DNA of 64,000 nt from Brachypterus glaber. Taxonomy: Eukaryota; Arthropoda; Insecta; Coleoptera; Kateretidae. Both the position numbers and the translations under genes were made by a program. Shown in pieces: positions 42,357 through 54,600 of the stretch. The stretch covers positions 96,346,988 to 96,410,987 of the forward strand of contig OY294045.1 in the NCBI GenBank assembly GCA_958510825.1. Reading direction: 5' to 3'. The number at the start of each line of letters is the position of its first letter. The stretch's first letter is position 1. The notes under the pieces are model-generated. The model worked only from the letters and a program-made list of their open reading frames with translations. It was not told the DNA's origin and did no database searches.

Positions 42357-43749
42357 TGTAATGAGTGGAATTAAATTCATTTGTTAAAAAAAAAAGTAAT
42401 AACTAAAAAATCCTAAATGCCGAAAATATTGTTTTTCAAAAGAGTAACATAATTTTAAAGAATAGATTTTATTTTACAAGTATTAAAAGGGCTTATTCTT
42501 ATTGGCTAAGGTGTATCTTGGTGTCGCCTAGTTTTTAAGCACAAATTATATTTGGCCAATAGCTATGAAGTTAAATTTACGAGCTGGTTGGTACTTTTGT
42601 GATTGGTGTTTGAAAGCAGGTGGTTTTGTTAGCCATGATGGCTGACATTGTAAAAATTGTCTGCTGTCTAAAAGATAACATAGGGATGTTAATTTATGTG
42701 ACATCGTTAATTTTATGTGTTTTTGTAAAAAGGGAATAGTACTTGATTGAATCATAAATTGTCTATATGATGACATTAATGATTCAGTTTTGGTACCATG
42801 TTTATTTCAGACAATAGGTATTAAAATACTAAGTCGTAACTTGTGTGATATTTTACATTAGTTATTGCTAGAAATAAAAATAGGCGCCTTAAAGTCCAGA
42901 TAATATTTATGTTTTTTTGACATTTATAGTTTTTAATTAATTGTTAGATTTTAAGATTTATAGTTTTTTTATTAATGGCTGCATTACAAACTTCCTATAA
43001 ATACAGCTGCATTTTATTTTGATAATCAGATAGATTCATATAGAGTAAGAGTCAGATAGAGGTTAGATTGAAATCCGAAATATTGTGTTATGAAAATAAC
43101 ACGGGTTAAAAGAAAATAAAGAAATAATTTAAATTGAAAGTAGTGACGGTCAAAAAAAAATGCAGGCTGAAATTCCAAGAAGTTTTATTCGTAAGTACCC
43201 TAGCTTAAATTGTTTTGGAAATAATGTACTTAACGAATAAGTAATGGTGTTAAAAATGATACCTGCTAAGATAAACCCTTGTCTATTGTTAAAAAGAAAG
43301 TCTTATTTTTACATTGTAAAATCTAAGTGTTAGAACCGTTGATATTGTAAGAATTGTGACGCCGGTAAAATAAATCCTATTATGTTTTTAAATGTTAGTT
43401 TCACTTAATTTTCACCCCTGCTGTTAAGAAAGATTAAAGAATTAAATATTTACTAAACAACCTGTAAATATTTTAGAGTTATAGTTTCTAGGTAAAAGAT
43501 TATATCTAGCCGTAACAAGGTTTATTAAGGTAAACTAACCCTATGTCTCAAAGAGTATATTTATTGACCAGAACCAATAATACTAAGAATCAATTTAAGA
43601 ACTTTAAAATGCTTTCTCCCAAAAGATTTTAAATTAACATTATCCTATCAAAACTGATCACAGAACCGACGAACCTGAATATTTATAATGTATGTAATAA
43701 CGCAGAGCTTAATTAAAATAGTGATTTATTAATAAAGCACGGCGGTACA
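42357..43749 (+). repeat. 3' LTR
   Basis: 1393 bp, same sequence as the 5' LTR except one A/C difference noted by eye. The U5 leader ATG and donor are present, but in this copy they lie beyond the polyadenylation site. Confidence 0.95.
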
Positions 43750-44140
43750 GTGGCGAACTCTTCGCGTATGCTATAATGATGCATATCGCATTATCCATAG
43801 ACTACCGCGCTATAGTAGTGCCTCGGAAATGTTTGCCTCTGCCCGAATAGATACCCTGGATGCTCTGAGACGCAAGTTGCTCGCCTCTTTTGTGAATCGG
43901 CTACTCTCCAGTCCTAATGTTTTCCTAAAAGCGTTTGTATCTTCGGACTGCTTTTGGGTTTCTGCACAAATCGCCACTTGGCGACGCCTTTGTTTCTTAC
44001 AAGTGACCTAATCATTTTATTTATTTATAAATTATAATTATTTTGTTTTGCTTTATTTTATTTTTAATCATTTTATTATTTTGTAGTATATGGCCATTGT
44101 GCTGTAATAAAAATTATTATTATTATTATTATTATGGTTT
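43750..44140 (+). pseudogene. LINE RT fragment, 3' half
   Basis: It continues the fragment at 31160-31644 across the GTGG duplication. The protein tail (LRVCYNDAYRI, SASEMFASAR, IATWRRLCFL) ends in a stop at 44009-44011, with a UTR and an ATT microsatellite tail at 44113-44134. Confidence 0.85.
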
Positions 44141-44235
44141 TTAACTAGTAGGTAACTTATTGATTGGGTAAAATTATAGCTTAATGTGACACTATGGGAA
44201 CATATAGAACAGATTTGTTAGGGTTTCTACCTACA

Positions 44236-45160
44236 CTGTAAATGAAAATATGGTAATTTCACAGCAAATAAAGTAGGTCATATGTTACCAGCAAAGAAAG
44301 TGGTAAATTTAAATGAGTACTGCAAATTCATTGTTATCTGTAAAAATGTGAATTTTTACCTACGATTTCACAGTAATTTAAGCAGCGAATTTAATGAGTA
44401 TTTCAAGCAGTTTTACGGGCTCCTGTAATTTTCGGGACTGTCTGTAAAAGTGCCGGATTTTTGGACTACATGCATGAGTTTTAATGCAAAATTATTGTAC
44501 CGCACTGTAAATGAAAATATGGTAATTTCACAGCAAATAAAGTAGGTCATATGTTACCAGCAAAGAAAGTGGTAAATTTAAATGAGTACAGCAAATTCAT
44601 TATCTGTAAAAATGTGAATTTTTACCTACGATTTCACAGTAATTTAAGCAGCGAATTTAATGAGTATTTCAAGCAGTTTTACGGGCTCCTGTAATTTTCG
44701 GGACTGTCTGTAAAAGTGCCGGATTTTTGGACTACATGCATGAGTTTTAATGCAAAATTATTGTACCGCACTGTAAATGAAAATATGGTAATTTCACAGC
44801 AAATAAAGTAGGTCATATGTTACCAGCAAAGAAAGTGGTAAATTTAAATCAGTCCTGTAAATTCTGTTATCTGTAAAAATGTGAATTTTTATTTTAGTTA
44901 TTTTGCTGCTATCTTTTGTAGAATGTACGCTATAATTATGGTAATTTTCAACCAATATTGTAAAAGTGCCGGGTTTTTGGAGCACATGTATAAATTTTAA
45001 TGCAAAATTATTGTACCGACAGGAAAAGAGCTGAGAGTTTACTAAATCGTGTAATATTGAGGTTAATTTAATAAATATTGTAAATTCACATTCTGAAGTG
45101 GTGAATTAGCTTTAATTATTACAGTTAATACTACTGAAAGATTGACGGAAAAATTTAGAG
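44236..45160. mobile_element. TA-inserted MITE with an internal 267-bp tandem triplication
   Basis: The ends CACTGTAAATGAAAATATGG and the complement of ...tttagagtg are flanked by TA. The unit cactgtaaatg...attgtaccg occurs at 44236, 44503 and 44769. Units 1 and 2 are nearly identical and unit 3 is diverged. The single-unit relative is at 21941-22341 in inverse orientation. Confidence 0.88.
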
Positions 45161-46193
45161 TGTACCAAAGGAAAATATTGCAGAGTTATCCTCCAAAAAA
45201 TTAAGTATTAATGTCAGGGATGACGTGAGGGATTTTTATTGGGGGGGGGGGGGCAAGCCGAAAATTTCCAACTAAATATTAGTAAATTACCCAACTTTTT
45301 TACCCTGAGAAAAAAGCTTTACCCCTGACGGAAAATTTAATGACTAAAAAAAAAAAGTCCTCACCTCTACAAAATTCCCAAACTGTACCGCCAATTCGCC
45401 AATTTTCCCAACTTCTTTTTACCCTGAGAAAAAAAGCTTTACCCTTGATAAAAAATTTGTACAATTTTTCCAACTCTACCACTCAATTTTCCCAACTATA
45501 GTGCCAATTTCCGAACTTTGCCACCAACTGGACAGTGGATTCTCCCAACTCGAGCGTGGTTGGGGGTTGTTTGTCAGAAAAATAAATTTTCATACTAAAT
45601 GCGTTTGTCCTATCTGAGAAAGTTAGGACAAAATGATCTGAAAACTCCAATCAAATTATTAAGATCTGTAAACTTAGTCCTAGTCCTGACTTATTCGTCT
45701 AGTAAAGACTAGTTAGGACAATTTTATTTGGAAAACATTGGATATTTTCCACATAGGACCAACATCTTAGGCTAATTTTCAGGATTTGGGTTTTAGATAG
45801 GACATTTATTTTTAGTAGGCACATGGGCTAGTGTAATGCAATACAATGTTGTGCTTATATCAAAACGTGAATTTTTATAGATAGGACAACTTGTCTTAGC
45901 AGGACAGACATATACCTTCATTGTTTACCAAGATGGATTTTTTTGAGAATTTGAAGGCGATCTGATAAATTTTTCGGTTACCCAAATACCTAAAAAATAC
46001 GGATCGTGGGCGCATTGGCCTATGACCCCGCCTGTTGGCAATATTTCGCCAAAAATATTGTCGTATTATTAATAGTGTCATTAAAGTTATCATTAAAGTT
46101 AGTTGGATATTTTCAAACGCTTATATCTTCTTATAGTTAAAAGTTTTTAAATAATACCAGTTTTTAAAGAGACCCTTGAGGCATCCAGCAGTA
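45161..46193. other. Spacer with an imperfect 120-bp tandem repeat
   Basis: A G-run at 45241-45254, then two copies of the phrase ttttaccctgagaaaaa ... gctttaccc (45298, 45418). No gene. Confidence 0.5.
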
Positions 46194-46996
46194 TAGTCCA
46201 GTCAAATAACGAAAAGTTCCTATGTTAAATTGCAATAAATGTACACGGGCTGATATTTTAAAGGGTAGTAGTGGATAGTAACAGAACACTCCTGTTAGTT
46301 TTTCACCTGGTGGTTTGCGTAAGGGGTGTCCGCTATCTTGAATTTTAGGGGTGAGTGCGTTTATCTCGCTAAATATGCATCTTACGATAAAAATGTATAT
46401 AACCTATTTTGTTACGAAAAAAATATTCAAGAACTTTTGTTTGAATCATTTTTTTAATATATTAATAACAATCGAGTTATAAATATTCAAACATGGCCAT
46501 ATTATTCGTTTTTATTAGTATTTTGTTACGGTTACAGTGGGCGGTGAAAATCGAGTTGCGCCCTTTGTAACCGTACCATAGTACCAAATGAAAATTTATA
46601 ATATGTATATGAAACTTATAGAGAATTTCAAGAGCTAAAAGTTTGCTCATAACCACTTTTATCCTCCGATAAATAATTTAGCTGAAAAATGGAAAAACCC
46701 AATTTCACCTTCAACATGGCTATTTTTGAATTAACTTGATTGTCATTAATATATTAAAAAAATAACCCAAATAAAAAATGTTGGAAATTTCCTCCTTAAC
46801 AAAATTGGTTATATGTATTTTATCGTAAGATGCATATTAAGCAACTCACGCCTAAAATCCAAGATAGCGGACACCCCTTACGCAAATCACCCGGTCAAAA
46901 ACTAAAGGGAGTGTTCTATTACCATCCACGAATACCCTTTAAAATATCAGCCCGTGTACATTTATTGAAATTTACATTTATTATTTGAGTGGACTA
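46194..46996. mobile_element. Palindromic element, family 7
   Basis: The ends TAGTCCAGTCAAATAA and ttatttgagtggacta are inverted. The arms share cacgggctgatattttaaa and ggggtgtccgctatcttg. No ORF. Confidence 0.85.
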
Positions 46997-47246
46997 CTAA
47001 AAAGTTTTGACAATTTATAACAATACCCTAATTAAATAATTGCTTTGCGGACTTTGTTTTCAAACATTTCGTGTTAAATTGCAATTTCGTCAGACAGTTA
47101 AAACTGCTCAACATAAAATCGTTCAAGAGTAGCAAACTTTGCAATAAACTTTAATTGTAAATTACAATTTGTAAACTACAATTTTTAATGTAATTATTAG
47201 AATTACAAAATTGAAAAATTATATTATCTCACACACAGAATAATAT

Positions 47247-49818
47247 TTTTTCTACGACTGCTTTAGAATGTAAGCAAGTACACACACTTTTCAAACAGAA
47301 TGAATTCATCCTAGCTCTAGATACGGTATGAATATTCCGTATCAAGTGTTAGAATGAGCACATGTAGTGCCATCTCTTGTTAATAAAAGTAAAGAAAACT
47401 GTAGGAAAATTAGCAAAAATAAATAAATTTTACCATGAAATATTTAGTAATTTAATGCAATTTAAAGTTTTGCGTTAAAATTATTAGTTTTTCTTAATAT
47501 TTTACCAGTTTTTTTATCAATTTAGTTGAAAAAAATTAAAACTGCTCCATCTATTGTTAAATATTTAAACCTGATATCTGTCATAACAATCTGACATAAC
47601 CTTCAATGTTTGCATTATAATTTGTAAATATGTGCTAAAATTAAATAACAATCTTTTTTAAGTACTGATTTGATAAAATTATTAAATAACATTAATTGCT
47701 TTATTTAAAAATATGTGTTTTGTTGCATTTAAAATGTCGAGTCACAAAAAACATTGTTTTTAACCTTGTCCGCAGTTTAAAGCCATACAGTATTTCATAT
47801 TTGCAGTAGAAGAAAAAGTATAGTCTACAACACGTATGGAACAGACAATATTCCGCGCGAGCGGAAAGTTTGTCATACGAGCCGGCAGGCGAGTATGACG
47901 TTCCCGCGAGAGGAACTATTCCATACGTGTTGTAGACTATACTTTTTCTTCTACTGCAAATATGAAACACTGTATGGCTTTAAACTGCGGACAAGGTTAA
48001 AAACAATGTTTTTTTTGTGACTCGACATTTTAAATTCAACAAAACACCTATTTTTAAACCTAGTTATAGAATTTACTATTCTTAAATCAAGACTTATATG
48101 ATTTATATATAACAAAAAGATTATACAGGGTGTCCTATTAACTTTCCTACAGTCATTATCTTAAAAACTGAAAGATATATAAAAAATCTAAAAAGTAGGT
48201 GAATTAAATATTTTTAGTAAGATTTCTATTTATGTAATCAGTAAGGTTCTAAAACTCACCCCCTAACCCCCAGCAACCCCAACTTTAAAATCTCAAAGAG
48301 CAATATGGGTCACGTGATGCATTATTCGAAAGATATTTTTATTTTGATTAAATTTATTTTTAATTTTTAAAATCGGATAAGCCATTCGGCAGATAAAATA
48401 ATTTCAAAAAAATTAAAAAAAGTAATATTAAAAAAATCTTATATTTGATAAATAAAGATATCTCAATTGTGATATTGGCCAAATTCTAACATTCACTACA
48501 TCCATATGACATAAAATGCTCGAAATGACCACCATTTTCAACTATGCACTGTTCAAATCTTGACATTAAATTACTTCTGCAAGCTGCAATGACATTAATA
48601 GTCTCACAAGCATCAGTAATAGTGGAATACTATTGCTCCCTCATAAAAAAATCTAGTGACGTTAGGTCAGGAGAGCTTGATGGCCAAGAACTTATTCCCC
48701 ATTTTTTTGGAAAATTATTATTTAAATGTTGAGTGACGGAATTAAAACCATGAGGGGAAGCGTCGTCTTGCTGCCATCACGTTTTTTCCTCATGGTATTA
48801 ATTCCCGCATGTTTCCAGGGAAATAATTCTTTGGCCACCAAGCTCTCCTGACCTAACGCCACATAAATGTTTATCAAAAAGAAATAAATAAATGTTGTAA
48901 AAAAAAGTATACCCAAGCGAGAACTGTAGTTCAAAGTTGAAGTATCTAGCTCAAAGCGTTCTCTAGTTCACAAATTTTCCCGGACAAATAGACAAACTGG
49001 GGAAATCCGCTTTTTTTACATGGACATAAAATGTCAAGAAACGTGAAAAAATCTTAAAAAACTTGAAAGGTTTTTTAATAACGCAAGACTTTTCTCAGGG
49101 AAAGTAAAAGAATAGTATATTCTATAACTAGTATGGAATAGACAATATTCCGTGCGAGCGGAAAGTTTGTCATACGAGCCGGCAGGCGAGTATGACGGCC
49201 CCGCTAGAGCGGAATGACTATTCCATACGTGTTATAGACTATACTTTTTCTTCGACTGCACATATGAAACACTGTATGGCTTTAAACTGTGGACAAGGTT
49301 AAAAACAATGTTTTTTTGTGATTCCAAATTGTAAATGCAACAAAACACATATTTTAAAAAAAAGCAATTAATGTTAATTAATAATTTTATCAAATTAGTA
49401 CTTAAAAAAGATTTTTATTTAATTTTAGCACATATTTACAAATTATAATGAAGGTTTGGACTTTTTGGTTGATTGAAGGTTATGTCAGATTTTTGTGATA
49501 TATATCAGGTTTAAATATTTAACAATAGATGGAGCAGTTTTAATTTTTTGAACTAAATTGATAAAAACTGGTCATATATTAAGAGAAACTAATAAACTTT
49601 ATGTAATATTAACGCAAAACTTTAAATTGCATTAAATTATTCAATATTTCATGGTAAAATATGTATATATTTTTGCTAATTTTGCTACAGTTTTCTTTAC
49701 TTTTATAAACAAGACACTACATGTGCTCATTCTAACACTTGATACGGAATATTCATACTCATTCTGTGTTTGAAAATTGTGTGTATTTGCTTACATTCTA
49801 AAGCAGTCATAAAAAAAC
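47247..49818. mobile_element. Composite inverted element with a hairpin core
   Basis: The left arm (about 47247-47960) and right arm (about 49120-49818) are inverted and share long AT-rich blocks (aacaatagatggagcagt and complement). The left arm includes a complete 157-bp hairpin at 47797-47953 (tgcagtagaagaaaaagtata and complement). About 1.1 kb of other DNA, including a mariner-type remnant, lies between. Confidence 0.75.
48124..49100 (-). pseudogene. Mariner-type transposase remnants in inverted arrangement
   Basis: Minus-strand translation around 48497-48690 gives WPSSSPDLTSLDFF and, after a stop, FEQCIVENGGHFEHF, the C-terminal block of mariner-like transposases. A plus-strand copy (WPPSSPDLTPHKC) lies at 48830-48872. 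The start cagggtgtcctattaac at 48126 resembles a terminal repeat. Inactive. Confidence 0.65.
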
Positions 49819-50047
49819 TAAATTCCATAATTAAGTATAAAAATCTAACGTTAGCTTTTGGTTTGGACTTTTAGATTAGATTAGATTAACGTTTGTCACT
49901 AACAGTAGATTGTAATATTAAAAAGCGGGAAATTTGTAAATTTTAGGTACTTTTATATATTTTTGCTGCGTTAGAAAAACGTTGCTCTAACGTTAAATTT
50001 CTACTAGGGTAACTTTTAATAAAATTTATCTCATCTTGCAAGTGCAT

Positions 50048-50915
50048 TTGTGGGTCGCAACCACATATCTATAACTCTATATTGGCCTTTCAACGTTTTC
50101 GTAGGTAGAATAACTGGGAAAGTAACAAAAGACAGAAGATATGACGAGTAAGTCAAAATGGCGTAAGCCACGTTGTCAGTTTACACAATTTTACTATAAA
50201 ATAATAAAATAAAATTAATTTAAACATTTAAGTTGTATTTCACATTTGAAATAAAGAAAAAATATTCAAAACGAATTACAATAAACTAATTATTATTTTG
50301 AAATTAGTTAATAACATAAAGAAATTAGTTACTTTAAGTTTAATAAGCATACTATTAAAGATTTCTAAAATAAGATCCGGCAACATTGCACTTGGACAGA
50401 TTTTTCTTGCCTTTGAGGTTAGTTTCGTTTGTTTCTATATCTTGCTGTTTCTATATATTGCTGTTTTTAACTTTTATCTTGTTTCTTTGAGTACTTTTTT
50501 TTATTCTTTTGAGCTTGTGATTGTGGATAGTGACATTTTTCTATAAAAGATGACTTGCTTTGTGAAAGACTGTAAGAACGTAAGAAGGCTTTTAGTCCCT
50601 AATAGCAATGTTACTTTTCACAGGTAAGCAATAAAACAATAAGCTTAATTGTAGCATTTACATGGTTAAATACAGGTTGTACTTTTTCTAAAAGGCTTTT
50701 CGTGATACTCTGGTTACAGATTATTATATGTTTACACTGTATACAATTCCAAATATTGGGCCTTTGTTAAATGCAATAAATTGACAGTTTTTTTTTAAAA
50801 ACTACAATCATTTGATGACGTGTAAGTCAAAATGGCAGTGAGACTTTACGCTGTGTCTTCCCAGTTAGTCTCTTTCTAATGACCGATATAGAGTGTATAG
50901 ATATGTGGTCGCAAC
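50048..50915. mobile_element. TIR element containing a THAP-type exon
   Basis: The ends TCGCAACCACATATCTATAA and the complement of ctatagatatgtggtcgcaa are inverted with two mismatches. The arms extend about 100 bp (gactggg, tgacgtg/agtaagtcaaaatggc). No 8-bp duplication was found. It encloses the short exon below. Confidence 0.6.
50550..50623 (+). CDS. N-terminal THAP-domain exon fragment
   Basis: MTCFVKDCKNVRRLLVPNSN then VTFHR and a gtaagc donor at 50624 in phase 2. C-x4-C after Met and a final FHR are the start of a THAP zinc-binding DNA-binding domain. TATAAAA sits a few bp upstream. THAP domains begin P-element-type transposases, so this is most likely a first exon in an internally deleted element. 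A host gene's first exon is the alternative. Confidence 0.55.
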
Positions 50916-50923
50916 TTGCTATA

Positions 50924-51870
50924 AAAACAGCTGTTGTATTTGTTTCAATTTTTATTTGCTCTTTATTACTTCTAAGAAATAACTATTAAAAAAAATGAAA
51001 AAAGCCTAAAATAAATTGTTACGTCGCTAAAAATAGATTTTGTTCGTGAACGTAAATTATCATTTTAAATTGAAATCATGTTTTCTATATCGAATTTTTA
51101 TCACAGCAAAATTTCTACATGACGTGTCTTTCTTTTATGGACTTTGTAAGAGCTTAATATATCTTGAAAAGCGATAGCGGCGACGCTCTTTTTTTGTGTC
51201 AGAAAAGTAGGTCGAAAAAAGACAAATTTAACACAACTACACGGTGACCCATAAGCAGTTTTCGGCGTAAACTCAGTTATGACTCATCAACGTTGAAAAT
51301 AAACACAAAAACATAGGCTTACGGAATAATTTTGCCGAATTATGAGGGAAATTTTTATAAATCGAAACATTTGACAACTAAATTGTTACCCACAAAAATA
51401 TTAACTATACATATTAACTATACATACGTATATATATATATCGGTGTTTTTCAAAGAAAAAAACGACATGTTTTAACCAATTAAACCACGCGCCAGATGC
51501 CGCGTGCGCGATTCTTTTATTTACTTCTACTTTATATTGAAGTTGAATATACTATAGTGTAAATAAATATGATGAATCTTTTGTTTTGAGTTTTCATTTA
51601 TCATAGTTATGGACAAGGACACTTCTTTTAATTGTAAATTTAAATTATTTCTGATGAGCTGGAAAACTTTGCGGTTTCTCTGCGCAAGCAATTAAACACT
51701 TTTATTGAACTTGTTAACATTATTTGAACTTTCGGAAACTTATGAATGTTAAAACTTAGATGTTACTGAATTTTCTCGGAATCTTAACTAGCACAAGAAG
51801 TTTTGTCATTTCAATTAAATTTAATTACGTAAAAGGCAGATAGTTTCCAAGTTATCTCTAGGGAATTTTT
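50924..51870. other. Spacer, no gene seen
   Basis: AT-rich sequence without recognised coding or repeat structure. Confidence 0.4.
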
Positions 51871-52502
51871 TAGATAATTCCACTTTCCGCATTTCTCTTG
51901 CCTTGAGAGTTGGTCTTCCTGTTTGTCAACAGCACACCTGCACTTGCGGCGAAACAGTTGATACCTATGGCCTTCACGGGCTAAGCTGCGTAAAAAGTGC
52001 TGGTCGGCTGTCTAGACACAGGATGATCAACGATATTGTTAAGCGGTCTCTAATCACAGCGGAATTTCCCGCTGTATTAGAACCGCCTGGCTTATGTCGT
52101 GGTGATGGAAAGCGTGTAGATGCAATGTCTATGATTCCCTGGAAATATGGAAAGGCATTGCTTTGGCATGCTACGTGCAGGCACACCATAGCTGATTCCT
52201 ACGTCAAACAAATGTCCGAAAAAGCGGGTGAGGCTGCACGTTTAGCAGAAAACGATAAAAATCGTCTGTATGAGGAGCTAAGGGACCGGTTTTTGTTTGT
52301 ACCCTTTGCGGTGGAAACGTTTGGTCCTTGGGGTGATGAAGCCAAAAAGCTTGTGTCTGAAATAAGTAAGAATATTTCATGCAAAAACGCAAAAAGCTAC
52401 ATCACTCAGAGGATAAGCGTGGCCATCCAAAGGGGGAATGCGGCCTCAGTATTGGGCACTTTAAAGGATGAGGCAGGCTTGAATGAAATTTTTTATATTT
52501 AG
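51871..52502 (+). pseudogene. Retroelement C-terminal domain, copy 2
   Basis: The frame from about 51871 (LDNSTFRISLALRVGLPVC) through the Cys/His block CTCGETVDTYGLHGLSC, GRLSRH and a terminal RFLFVPFAVETFG ... RISVAIQRGNAASV. Compared with copy 1 the block KRPDG is KRVDA and LVWDFTC is LLWHATC, so the two candidate nuclease acids are lost. Intact to a stop at 52500-52502, with a tail of atagttttt units. Confidence 0.65.
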
Positions 52503-52691
52503 TTTTTATAGTTTTTATAGTTTTTATAGTTTTTATAGTTTTTATATTTAGTTTTATAATCAATTAAAATAAAAAAAATAGTTATAAAGTTATAATATAA
52601 ACCAAATTTTATAATATAAACCAAATTTATTGTTGCTCATTCTAAGATTTTACTCACATTTGTAAAAACGCTCAAGTATGCACTTATGTAT

Positions 52692-52905
52692 CTATGGTCC
52701 GTTTTTTCAAGCAAGATAGTAAATTAAAAATCGCACAGTGAATATTTTCAAAACAGATTTGAATATTGGGTGTGCAAATATACTGTGTAGTTTATTTTAT
52801 AAAACATAACTATATTCTATACACATACATATACTATTCAAACCTGTAAAAATATTCACTGTGCGATTTTTAATTTACTCTCTTGCTTAAAAAAACAGAC
52901 CATAG
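52692..52905. mobile_element. 214-bp palindromic MITE
   Basis: CTATGGTCCGTTTTTTCAAG and its near-complement at the right end; arms about 60 bp, including aaaaatcgcacagtgaatat. Confidence 0.85.
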
Positions 52906-53044
52906 GTGCAGTTATATCGGAAAAAAGTGAAACAAAAAGAAACATGGAAGCCACTTTACAATTTTTTCTGTGGTGTAAATTAGCTTTTTATAAAACAGGG
53001 TGTTCCATGACATGATTTCCATAGTTAAAGGATATGTTGTCAAT

Positions 53045-53826
53045 AGTACAAAGCCCTCTGCGTCCGTGCTAATATGTTAACCAACTAATAACTCTTCTCT
53101 CTAGAACAGGCATGTCATTTGTAAAAACTGAAAAAAACGTAGCCAACATATACATTTGTCTGTCTTACTCGCACAGCTTTGTTCTAACAGAGACAACAAT
53201 AACAGTTACTGGTAACTGTTATTGTTCAGGCCTGAATATACCTACTATTTGTTTACAAACAAACCGAGATGTTGGCGATACTTTATATTAACGGTATGCG
53301 TATTCTAGAGAGAAGAGTTGTTAGTTCGTTGATGTTAACTCGTCGTTTCTCCAAGTGTAACTCTGACATTAAAAAACTGTTATTTCAAACATATTTCTCA
53401 GGGATCTACATGTCCGAACTTTGGTGTAAGTATACACTGGGATAGTGGAATAATCTGCGCGTGTGCTATAATAATGCGTTTAGACTCTTAAATAACATAC
53501 CAAGATTTTCTAGTGCTAGTGAAATGTTTGCTACGGCTCGTGTTAAGTACTTCCTAGCTATTCGTAGATTTAGGGCTTTTGGGTTCCGCGATCGGCTGTA
53601 TAAATCTTCCAACCACTTTATTGTGGATCTGCTCAGAAGTGACATTCTATGGCGTTCCAATCTATGGCAAACCTGGAGTAGAGTTTTAATGGGGGGACGG
53701 TAGCTCTTTTGAACTTTTGTATACTGGCTAATTATTAATTTTCTTGTAGATATTTTTTATGTTTTGTATTTTTTGTATATAGCCCTCTGGGCTGGAATAA
53801 AGGAATAACGGATTATTATAATATGT
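53045..53826 (+). pseudogene. 5'-truncated LINE RT fragment
   Basis: LCVRANMLT, then a 250-bp insertion, then MLTRRFSKC and YMSELWC; one stop precedes 53461-53703 (LRVCYNNAFRLLNN, SASEMFATAR, terminal WSRVLMGGR). UTR to about 53826. Same family as 31160 and 43750. Confidence 0.82.
53082..53331. mobile_element. 250-bp hAT-like MITE inside the LINE
   Basis: A perfect 8-bp duplication ATGTTAAC (53074-53081, 53332-53339) flanks termini CAACTAATAACTCTTCTCTC and the inverse (caacgaactaacaactcttc). The LINE codons resume exactly after the duplicate. Confidence 0.9.
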
Positions 53827-54600
53827 TATCCCTTACCCTCCCGAGACTAAACTAATGATAATTTTTCAATTTAATTGTTTTTTTATATTTGCTATGCCTA
53901 AAAAAAAGATTAAAAATAATAAAAAATAAACCAACTTTTTTTTTTAATTTTGCTCGAGTTTTTGTTTCCTTAGAGTTTCAGGATAGCTGTATTATACTGA
54001 ATTAAATTTGCATATTTGTTTGTATACATAGAAAGCCTATAAAAGTATTTTGGATTAATATTGCCTTAAAGAAAAAATAAAGAAGTAAAGTCACAATTGT
54101 GATACCCTGGAAGGTAAGGGTTATATTATTTTTTGTAACTATGGTAATCATGTCACAGGACACCCTGTATAGCTTAAAACAAAAACGAAATATTTAAATT
54201 AATGGACAATAACGATATCGGTTAACCTCATGTTATGCAGATATATTTAGAATTCTATCAGACGTATTTAATAAAGGCAGAAGTTCTTTTAATAAACTTT
54301 TATTTATACGTTGAATCTGCCAACTCGCCTGAATATTCTTGGTGGGCAATATTTTAGGATCTCAGGTTAAACCCGCTCATAAATTTTACCGTTTTTATTC
54401 TGTAAAGAGGGTTGGAATTAAACTTAAGCCAATACCAACTTCAACATTTAATTTAAATTATACTATAATTAATTGTACCTATACCGGGTGAGTTTCAGTC
54501 CATGGACACCCCCTAAAATTAAGTTGTTTTCAATCCGATGAAAGCAATTTTTTATAGCTTATATTCCTCAACATTGGCTACAAAATGACACACAAAATTA

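Larger units (their letters stand above)
31645..43749 (+). mobile_element. Full-length Ty3/gypsy-type endogenous retrovirus-like element (12.1 kb)
   Basis: Two LTRs of 1393 bp (31645-33037, 42357-43749) begin TGTAATGAG and end GGTACA. The 4-bp duplication GTGG flanks the element (31641-31644 and 43750-43753). Order: LTR, gag, pol (PR-RT-RNaseH-IN, the Ty3/gypsy order), env-like ORF, polyQ ORF4, LTR. All four ORFs are uninterrupted, and the LTRs differ at one site by eye (32444 C versus 43156 A), so insertion is very recent and the copy may still be competent. Confidence 0.97.
52996..54168. mobile_element. TIR MITE split by a LINE
   Basis: The ends acagggtgttccatgacatg and the complement of catgtcacaggacaccctgt are inverted. 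Inner arms meet near 53040 and 53827. The LINE fragment at 53045-53826 sits inside, so it inserted later. Confidence 0.7.
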
